Part shown: piece after piece, positions 51,507-64,000 of the stretch
Layout: each line of letters opens with the position of its first letter
Numbering within the stretch: the first letter of the stretch is position 1
Origin: Zeus faber
Taxonomy: Eukaryota > Chordata > Actinopteri > Zeiformes > Zeidae
Direction of reading: 5' to 3'
Assembly (NCBI GenBank): GCA_960531495.1
Contig: OY482863.1
Coordinates: forward strand, 4,495,689-4,559,688
Length of the DNA: 64,000 nt
Program-made: the position numbers and the translations under genes
The notes under the pieces: generated by a model
Database searches by the model: none
What the model saw: only the letters and a program-made list of their open reading frames with translations
Told to the model about the DNA's origin: nothing

Positions 51507-54500
51507 CACACACACACACACACACACAGAAACACACACACACACACACAGAAACACACACACGCAGACTTCACACAGAGCAACAGCTCTGCACGTTGGA
51601 GAGAGGCTTCAATCTGGAGCATTGATCAGGAGGACCTGGAGCACTGATCAGGAGGACCTGGAGCACTGATCAGGAGGACCTGGAGCACTGATCAGGAGGA
51701 CCTGGAGCACTGATCAGGAGGACCTGGAGAACTGATCAGGAGGACCTGGAGCACTGATCAGGAGGACCTGGAGCACTGATCAGGAGGACTCGGGCCTCTG
51801 CTCTGGAACCCTGAGGAGCCTCTTAAAGCAGAACTGACTCAGTGTATAATCACAGACGCTGAGGGTCTAAGAGCCGCAATTAAACGGGAAAAGAGTTGAA
51901 TTCCACGATGATGTCAGACGTCTCACAGCAGGGGAGATAAGAGGTGCTTCATGGAGGAACTGATGCTGTGGTTGGAGGAATGTTCCAGGGTTGGACCTTC
52001 TTAATCCCTCGAGGGGAAATGACTTCTCCCAAATGACGACTGCTCCCCCTGACTCAGCAGACAAAGCAGGTAGTGACTGAAATGACTCCATTTTAATGAT
52101 GATTACCAAACCATTCTTGGATTTTAACCTCTTTGAAGAAAATGTTGTTAAGGGAGATAGTTTGCCCCAAAATGTTATTTTTTCACGTTCATACCTCGTG
52201 TACCCGGGTGGCACGTGCCACCCCGAGCCATCTTCAGGGTCTGTTCTACAGCGTCAGGCCACCGGGGCCTCTCCGCCTGGTCTCCCCCCTTCTCCCGTCT
52301 GGTCTCCTGCCTGGTCTCCCCCCTTCTCCAGCCTGGTCCCCCCCCTTGAGCTTTTCAATTTATTTTGGGACCGTTGGCTTTTGAAAGCTGACTCAAACCT
52401 TCCACCTGAAGGTTTCCTCCAACGGTTCATCTCTCTGAGTCACCGGGTCTTCGCTGCTGCTGCGGTGGCGTCTTCCAGTCATCTGCTCAAAGGAACCTCA
52501 GAAGTGAAGTAAAACTCTTGCCAGGTTAGAGCTTCTGTGGGTTGACATCATCCTGAGTGAACCTCCCCGCACCACCGTCCTGCAGGAGCTTTTCAACATG
52601 TCCTCAAGGGGTCAGTGGTTCAACTCAATGAGCCACTGAGTCTCACCAGGGTCATCCTGGTAACAGCAGCGATTAATTGTTGCGTCATAATCCATCGGAC
52701 CACAGAGTCCTGGAGTTAAGTCTCGACCTCGTCCATCTGCAGGCTGACTGAGAGAGAAGAGCTGCTGGGCTGGAACCTAGAACCTGCAGATGTCAGAGGG
52801 GGTTCTGCGCTGTTCCAGATGAGCTTTCAGCTCCATGAAGCCTCCATGAATCCTCTGAGGTTCCTTCAGTGCGTCGTGACAACAGAGAAGCGGCCATGGG
52901 CCTCAACATAAAAGCCCTTTCCCGCTGATTACTCAACAACCACTATAAGCTGTTGCAGAAGCAAATCCTACGCCCATGGCTGTCCCAACAGAACGTTCTC
53001 ATTAATCAGAAATAACTACTGGTCGGTGCTACTGACCAATCAGAATCCTTTATTCCACAGAGTCGTGAAATATAATACAATACGTCACTTGGGAGTTGAA
53101 GTGAAGTAGAGAGCTCTGGGCATCATGTCTTGAGATACTGCTGTTCAGCCTTACCATTGTACTTCCCAGGGGAGCAGTACTGCGGAGGGCGTCTGGACAA
53201 ACCCTCTGGATCGTTTAAAACCCCCAACTGGCCCGACAAGGACTACCCGGCGGGGGTCACCTGCTCCTGGCACATCGTGGCCCCCAGGAACCAGGTAACA
53301 CGCTCACACGCTCACTTCCAGTAAACCAAAGTCTCTTTTCAGTTTGTCATCCCAAATGTCCCTCAACATCGCAACGTCACACAGGGATACCAGCGAGGTT
53401 TGGGATCCTGGATTCTAATTGGTCAGTCCATCACTGATCTGTTAATAACGACGGCCGTGGTTAATAATAACAAACCGCTTCTCCAGCTCCCACCTCCCTC
53501 ACTCCACCTACATGCTCAGTGCTAACAGTAGCTTGGGAACTAGTGGAACCCACATAAAACTAGCCGTGCTAGTTATAAACTAGGTATACTAGTCATAAAA
53601 CTCATGCTGTCATCACTTTACAGTATTAGAAGAAAGGTTTTTAAGACCTCAGAAACTCTGCTGAATACTAATACAAATATTAATACTCATACTAATATTT
53701 ATACAGATTCTAATATAAAATACTCGTTGTGGAAGTTCCGCTGCCACACGCCACCCCAGTGGTGTTTTCAGGGTCCTCCGACACAGAGACACGGGCAGTG
53801 ATGCTACAAACACCAGTTTATTGTAGAGAAGGGACGGATGGAACAAGCCGGGAGCAGCTGGACACATGTCATGACAGGGCTCTCCCTGTGTGTGTGTGGG
53901 GGGGGTGGGGTGGCTTTACCTGGTGCCCCCTTGATTGCTCTGACCAGCAACGGGCGTACAGCCACCCCGATCCCGGGCCCAATTACCAAGACCCAAGACA
54001 GGTGTGGCTGCTTAAACCACACCGCCTCCACACCACAATTTGTAAATCGGTGTCTCCGTCAGATCGTCGAGGTGAAGTTCGAGAAGTTCGACGTGGAGAG
54101 AGACAACTACTGTCGCTACGACCACGTGTCTGTCTTCAATGGAGCCGAGATCAACGACGCCAAGAGGATCGGGAAGTTCTGCGGAGACAGTCCCCCAGCG
54201 TGAGTACTGCACACAGTGCATACTAGTACTGCACAATGTGTACTGGTACTGCACAATGTGTACTAGTACAGCACACAGTGTGTACTAGTACTGCACAGTG
54301 TATACTATTACTGCACACAGTGTACTAGTACTGCACACAGCTTACTAGTACTGCACAATGTGTACTAGTACTGCACACAGTGTGTACTAGTACTGCACAG
54401 TGTATACTAGTACTGCACACAGTGTGTACTAGTACTGCACACAGTGTACTAGTACTGCATTAGACTGTGTGCAGTACTGGTACTGTGGGAGTACTGCACA

Positions 54501-56582
54501 CAGTATGTACTACACATACAGTGTACTGTACACCAGTAGAATATACATTACTGATAATGTCTCTCTTCCTGTGTGCCTCTGTATGTCTCTCTCTCTACCT
54601 GTTTCTCTCTCGTCTTGTCTCTCTATTTCTGTCTCTCTCTCTCTGTCTCTCTCTATTCCTGTCTGTCTCTCCACCTGTCTGTCTCTCCACCCGTCTGTCT
54701 GCCTCCTCCAGCCCAGTGCTTTCAGACGGAAACCAGCTCCTGATCCAGTTCCTGTCGGATCTCAGTCTAACGGCCGACGGCTTCATCGCTCACTACAAGT
54801 TCAGACCCAAGAAGTTTTCTACAACCACCGTGCCTCCACCCACCCCCACCCAGCCCGCCACCACCCGACCCATACGTAGGTAGACACACCCACCACCATC
54901 ACCAGACTCATACGTAGGTAGACACACGCACCACCACCATCTGCCCCATATGTAGGTAGACACGCTCACCGCCACCACCCAACCCATACACAGGCAGACA
55001 CACCCACACCCACACCCACCATCCTACCCATACGTAGCTGGACACACCCACCGCCACCACCCGACCAAAACGTAGGTAGACACACTCACCACCACCCGAC
55101 CCAAACGTAGGTAGACACACCCACTGCCACCATCCGCCCCATACGGAGGTAGACACACCCACCACCACCACCTAGGGGTCTTCTCAGAGCGATACCTTTA
55201 GTTCTGATGATTTGTTCATTTAATGCAGAAAATGTGAAACAATTGAGCAACATTTCCAGTTCTCCCAAATTTGCAGAGATTGGTTGAAGAATTATTGATT
55301 ATTGATTATTGGTTATTGGTTATTGATTATTGATTATTGGTTATTGGTTATTGGTTATTGGATGGTGGAGCTTCCTGAGAAAACCCTGAAATGGTTTCAT
55401 TTGCACCGCTCCGTGGCTTGGTGCAGGGTCATAAGAGGATGTGAATGAATGAATGTGTTGAAAACATGAGGCTGCAAAGCCTCCACAGAGAGAGAAGAAG
55501 AAGCAGGAACATCAGGACCTCTGGTGACATCACTTCCTGCTCACTACGCCCCACCCTTCTTCCCAGAGAGGAAGGAGCCCTGCTCTGTTCTGTTCTGTTG
55601 TTCTCAACGTTTGGTTCGTGTGTTTTCCCCAACAGTCACCGATGATGTTTGGCAGCCATCTTGGATGTCTTAACACTTCCTCCCTGTGTGGAAATGCGTA
55701 GCTTCAGTCTGGAGCTTATATAATACCTGTCTGTCTCTCTGCCCCTCTGCCTCTCTCCCTGCCTGTCTGTCTCTCTGCCTGTCTGTCTCTCAGCCCTGAA
55801 GTACTCCGTAGCGCTCTGCCAGCAGAAGTGTAAGCGAATGGGAACACTGGAAACCAGTTACTGCTCCAGTAACTTTGGTGAGAAATTACTGAAACGGACG
55901 TCGAAGCAACACAGTTGAACTTGTTTACCTTGTTTACCTCATTGCACCACCGGGTTTGTTTCACCCTCTGACACGCACGTGCAAGCTGATCTGACAGGCT
56001 GAGCACATCTGGTGCCTACACCTGGTACCTACACCTGGTACCTACATCTGGTACCTACATCTGGTACCTACACCTGGTACCTACACCTGGTACCTACATC
56101 TGGAAACTACATCTGGTACCTTCATCTGCAGCAGGGGGTGCCTCCCAAAGAACGTGACCTTTAAGGTTTAAATTTGATCCGGCAAAATTTATTATTTTCG
56201 GACACCGGACCGGGTTTTACGACCGTGGTGTAAAAGTGTAATTGCACTCCGGTACAGTAGGGGCGCCAAATACCAAATCCCAAAAGTGACATAGTGCTGC
56301 TTTAATTGATACACTTTAATTCTATATCATTGTTCAGCGTATCATCATGTTGTCATATCGTCACGACAATGGATGTGAAGACACGACTTCATCTCTGATC
56401 TGTCTGTCTGTCTGTCCTTCCCTGTCTGTCTCTCCCCCTGTCTGTCTGTCTGTCTGTCTCTCTGCCTGTATTAGAAAGAGCAGTTCAGCTCTGATCTCAG
56501 ACTCAGTTCAGTGTTACCAATCTCTGGAACAGGGTTTTGGAATACACAAGCACAAATGGTGACACATCCATTCATTATGGTC

Positions 56583-56668
<86 letters not shown>

Positions 56669-57394
56669 CGTGGCAGTCATCACGGGCACGGTCATCACCA
56701 CGGTAACCAGGGGCGGCAGCCTGTTGGCCACCGTTTCCATCCTGAACGTGTACAAGGAGGGGAACCTGGCGATCCAGCAGGCCGGCAAGACCATGAGCAC
56801 CAAGATCAGCGTGCTGTGCAGGAAGTGTCCTCTGGTGCGACGAGGTGAGTCCACAAAACACCCAAACAACAATAACAATAATTATTATTATTGTTATTAT
56901 TGAGTTGATGTATTTCCTGTTTTCAAAGCATGCCTTATACACCGTGAATCGTATATTCTATGCTGGGAAAAACAGAATTATTTCCCTCTGATGATTAACA
57001 AAATGGTAGTTTATCTTAAAATGTATTTTTTTAAGTCACCGGTCGTGTGTTTGGTGAATTCCACGGCAACGAGTTCCCTCCCATCTGAGCGGTTGGAGCG
57101 CCCCCGAGGTGTGACCCGAGGTGCAGAGCTCGGAACATGTTTGTATGCGTTCCTGCATATAAACATGGGACCCCCCCGCCGTGGCGCTGACTGATCCCCG
57201 GCCTCCTGAATGTCTCTGCCGACCTGCCACTGCATTCAGGCTCTGTGTGTGTGACCTCACCAGGCTTGAACTACATCTTCATGGGCCAGGTGGAGGAGGA
57301 CGGCCACGGGAAGATCGCCCCGCACCACTTCGTCATGGCCTTCAAGACCAAGAACCAGAAGGTCCTCAACGTGCTCAAGAACAAACGCTGCTGA
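49254..57394 (+). CDS. pcolce2: Procollagen C-endopeptidase enhancer 2, complete
   Basis: The nine coding exons are 49254-49327, 49493-49601, 50478-50733, 53170-53294, 54063-54199, 54712-54875, 55794-55877, 56677-56844 and 57264-57394 (1248 nt, 415 residues, the length I recall for human). All phases join. The protein starts with a signal peptide ([20 protein letters not shown]). CUB1 ([12 protein letters not shown] to YSAALP) and CUB2 ([13 protein letters not shown] to AHYKFRPK) follow. Each has the calcium-site motif [12 protein letters not shown] or [13 protein letters not shown] Thr/Pro-rich linker precedes an NTR domain with [19 protein letters not shown] and terminal NKRC. The secreted family protein binds fibrillar procollagen C-propeptides and stimulates BMP1/tolloid cleavage; PCOLCE2 also binds heparin. 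PCOLCE2 is preferred over PCOLCE1 because of the match ([10 protein letters not shown]) and the U2SURP/TRPC1 neighbours. Confidence 0.96.
49757..50110 (+). repeat. Simple and GTAC-rich repeats in pcolce2 intron 2
   Basis: ATTAGAATTAGAATT repeats (49757-49880) are followed by AGTACACAGTACACAC-type repeats (49918-50060). The latter share the GTAC core seen in several other arrays of this window. Confidence 0.85.
50167..50508 (+). repeat. Triplicated acceptor and start of pcolce2 exon 3
   Basis: The block CCCAGGTCCCTGAGGGCC, continuing through GGGTGGTCGTCCT, occurs at about 50168, 50318 and 50473. The last is the true acceptor and first ~28 nt of exon 3 (from 50478). The first two continue with GAAAATATGCAA instead of exon sequence. 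The unit is about 150 bp and includes AGTAATATACAGTA spacers. Confidence 0.92.
50818..50990 (+). repeat. Dispersed repeat fragment, related to 53395-53560 and (inverted) 52985-53070
   Basis: It contains CTGGATTCTGATTGGTCAAT, ACTGATCTGTTGATAATGAC and TACATGCTAATGCTAACA. Similar order and wording (CTGGATTCTAATTGGTCAG, ACTGATCTGTTAATAACGAC, TACATGCTCAGTGCTAACA) recurs at 53395-53560. The complement (ACTGACCAATCAGAATC) occurs near 53030. It looks like an old interspersed repeat of unknown class. Confidence 0.55.
51045..51390 (+). repeat. GATA/GACA satellite array (Bkm-like)
   Basis: About 345 bp of ATAGATAGATAG with interspersed ACAGACAG blocks in pcolce2 intron 3. This is the composition of the classical Bkm (GATA/GACA) repeats. 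Confidence 0.92.
51468..51566 (+). repeat. (CA)n with periodic GAAA interruptions
   Basis: Three (CA)n blocks separated by AGAAACA, suggesting the interrupted array itself was duplicated. Confidence 0.9.
51615..51790 (+). repeat. 22-bp minisatellite (GGAGCACTGATCAGGAGGACCT)
   Basis: About eight almost identical units in pcolce2 intron 3. The low divergence suggests recent expansion. Each unit carries a TGATCA palindrome. Confidence 0.92.
53395..53560 (+). repeat. Second copy of the dispersed repeat seen at 50818
   Basis: It shares CTGGATTCTAATTGGTCAG and TACATGCTCAGTGCTAACA with the copy at 50818-50990, with several substitutions. It lies in pcolce2 intron 4. Confidence 0.5.
54200..54475 (+). 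repeat. Minisatellite beginning at the pcolce2 exon 5 donor
   Basis: The intron begins GTGAGTACTGCACACAGTG. The array then repeats TACTAGTACTGCACACAGTG variants about 11 times. The donor end itself (GTACTGCACACAGTG) is part of the first unit. Confidence 0.88.
54841..55175 (+). repeat. Minisatellite that includes the pcolce2 exon 6 end and donor
   Basis: The exon ends CACCCGACCCATAC and the intron starts GTAGGTAGACACACCC. This junction recurs about seven times with a period near 36-38 bp (for example GACTCATACGTAGGTAGAC, CCAAACGTAGGTAGACAC). Each repeat therefore carries a copy of the exon end and a potential donor. Confidence 0.9.
56018..56130 (+). repeat. 12-13 bp minisatellite (CTACACCTGGTAC)
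   Basis: About nine units in pcolce2 intron 7, with CTACATCTGGTAC variants. Confidence 0.9.
56583..56664 (+). repeat. (GT)~40 before the pcolce2 exon 8 acceptor
   Basis: The (GT)n tract runs to GTGGGTGCGTGGCAG and exon 8 begins at 56677. No polypyrimidine tract lies between. Confidence 0.92.
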
Positions 57395-58207
57395 GGACGA
57401 GGAGCCTCCAACATCTCCAGGAACCCCCCTCCCACAGGATTTGGGCGGAGCCGCTTGAGCGGCACTCCGAGGTTTCCCCCCTATGGGGAGTTTTTGGAGA
57501 AGCGGTGGGGTTTCGGGAATAAGATCCCGGGGAAGATCTCCCACGAGCTCCGCGACCTCCTGGTGCTCGGGGCATCGTGGACTCTCAGCTCTGTGGTTGT
57601 TCCTGTCTCTTTGGGTCGGTGTTCGGAGGGTGTCCGACCGGGTGGAGTTTCCTGGACGATGCTTTTTTTTACTTTTCCAGAGGCGTCCAACTTAAATAGC
57701 ACTGTTGCTGAACAGGGAGAAAAGCCCCCTAGTGGCTCTAGTATCATTCATATAATATTCAAAATGAGCATTCCGTTTATACTGTATTTATTAGATGTCG
57801 CTCTTATTGTCCGCGTGCAAACTTCCCACCTGCTTCCTGTTTTGCAGCACCGCAGTTGTAATGTATCAAGTCATCGAAATTAGTTTCTACTTCCTGTCAT
57901 ACTTTCTACTTCCTTAGAAACAGAACAAACCCTCTTTCCACCTGCTTCACAGAGTAAATCTGACTGAATGTTTGAAAAAAGTGCCTTTAATATCCCGTGA
58001 TGAATCTGAACGTGGTCTGGGGATCATCGTATGTGGTAATAAGTGCAATAGTTAGATGGACGCCAAGCCCCGAGAGGCCTTTGTCATTTTCTCTACTCAT
58101 TTTCCTCTGTTTTTTAAAGTTAAATAAGATTAAATAAAAAAAATTGTATTTTCATACGAGAATTTTTTTTAATTTTTATTATTTATAATTCTATTGTTTT
58201 CTGCCTG

Positions 58208-58213
58208 AATAAA
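58208..58213 (+). promoter_or_regulatory. pcolce2: Candidate pcolce2 poly(A) signal
   Basis: AATAAA in CTGAATAAAGTC, about 815 bp past the stop; an earlier AATAAA is at 58133. A GT-rich downstream stretch (CCGTGTTTTTTC) follows. Confidence 0.55.
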
Positions 58214-58476
58214 GTCCCGGATAACCGTGTTTTTTCTTGCATTGGTTTGACTTTAATATGAGTTGCATAAAGGACGGTTCCTTCCCAGAGTCCACCAGGG
58301 GAAGCAGATCGCTGCTTCCTGCTTTAAAGAACCTTCTGCTTCAAGTAGAAACTATACAAACACCGAAATAACTGCAGAGGAACTCAAAGCTTTTTTTGGC
58401 TGAATAGGTAGATTTCCTTACAAAACCGGTTAAATAGCAGAAGAACGCATGTCTGAGTCTGGGGCTTTGGTGCACA

Positions 58477-58479
<3 letters not shown>

Positions 58480-58528
<49 letters not shown>
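58480..58528 (+). repeat. (CA)n microsatellite
   Basis: About 24 CA units in the presumed trpc1 3' UTR. Confidence 0.95.
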
Positions 58529-58535
<7 letters not shown>

Positions 58536-58691
58536 TACATATACTGTATATGAGTTGTATATATCTTCTAGGGTTTAAAGATGGCCTTTGTGACGGCAGA
58601 GTTGTCAGCATGCGTCCCGGCCGGAGGAGAAAGCTGGCGGAGGGTCTGGGAGGGCGGTGAGGGAGGTGGGGAAGGGGGCGGGGCGTAGCGC

Positions 58692-63900
<5,209 letters not shown>

Positions 63901-64000
63901 CCAGTAAGACAGCTTGCACGTTCTTTTGACCTGGAACCAGTTTCTTTGCTCTCTGAGTTTGGGGGAAACAAGCTTCATCACCCACCGCAGCGTATTAAAC

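Larger units (their letters stand above)
50734..53169 (+). other. pcolce2 intron 3
   Basis: About 2.4 kb with a GATA/GACA array, a (CA)n, a 22-bp minisatellite and pieces of a dispersed repeat. The stretch 51850-52900 has no feature I can name. Confidence 0.6.
57395..58691. other. pcolce2-trpc1 convergent intergenic region
   Basis: It holds the pcolce2 3' UTR, AATAAA signals at 58133 and 58208, a (CA)n at 58480-58528 and presumably the trpc1 3' UTR. No coding sequence. Confidence 0.65.

Noticed and set aside
50935-51561. 208-codon open frame on the minus strand
   Set aside because: It translates GATA/GACA and (CA)n repeats ([14 protein letters not shown]) and is not a gene.

Overview
This window is vertebrate nuclear DNA, almost certainly from a teleost fish. 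It has short GT-AG introns, dense (CA)n microsatellites, tRNA-derived SINEs and Tc1/mariner and hAT remnants of the kinds familiar from fish genomes. Its proteins align codon by codon with human proteins as I recall them. No database search was possible, so all homology calls rest on remembered family sequences. Exon boundaries were placed by hand, using GT/AG sites and phase continuity across every junction.

Layout from left to right. (1) 43-4458, + strand: the last five coding exons of nphp3 (nephrocystin-3 TPR region). (2) 5827-10707, - strand: complete uba5 (E1 enzyme for UFM1), 11 exons, convergent with nphp3. (3) 11340-28332, + strand: complete acad11 (aminoglycoside-phosphotransferase-like domain plus acyl-CoA dehydrogenase), 20 coding exons, divergent from uba5 across a 632-bp shared promoter gap. 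(4) 21090-22250, - strand: ackr4, an atypical chemokine receptor lying inside acad11 intron 13. (5) 28644-47980, - strand: complete u2surp (U2 snRNP-associated SR140), 25 coding exons, tail to tail with acad11. (6) 49254-57394, + strand: complete pcolce2 (procollagen C-proteinase enhancer 2), 9 exons encoding 415 codons. (7) 58692-63411, - strand: the last four exons of trpc1 (pore, TRP box, C-terminal coiled coil); the rest lies beyond the window.

The gene order nphp3-uba5-acad11(ackr4) and u2surp-pcolce2-trpc1 matches two neighbourhoods that I recall from human 3q22-q23, including the nested position of ackr4. The genes do not form one pathway; this is conserved microsynteny.

The most unusual signal is in the introns. 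Minisatellites and microsatellites repeatedly start at, or contain, an exon-intron junction. Exon ends with their splice donors or acceptors are copied in tandem at nphp3 (144-448), pcolce2 exon 3 (three acceptor copies, 50167-50508), pcolce2 exon 6 (54841-55175) and u2surp exon 21 (29675-29775). Other arrays begin within a few bases of a donor or acceptor (acad11 exons 3, 14 and 17; pcolce2 exon 5). Two symmetric exons, acad11 exon 10 and pcolce2 exon 8, have acceptors behind long (GT)n tracts instead of a polypyrimidine tract. Several arrays share a GTACT/AGTAC-rich core. I know of no named system that explains this.
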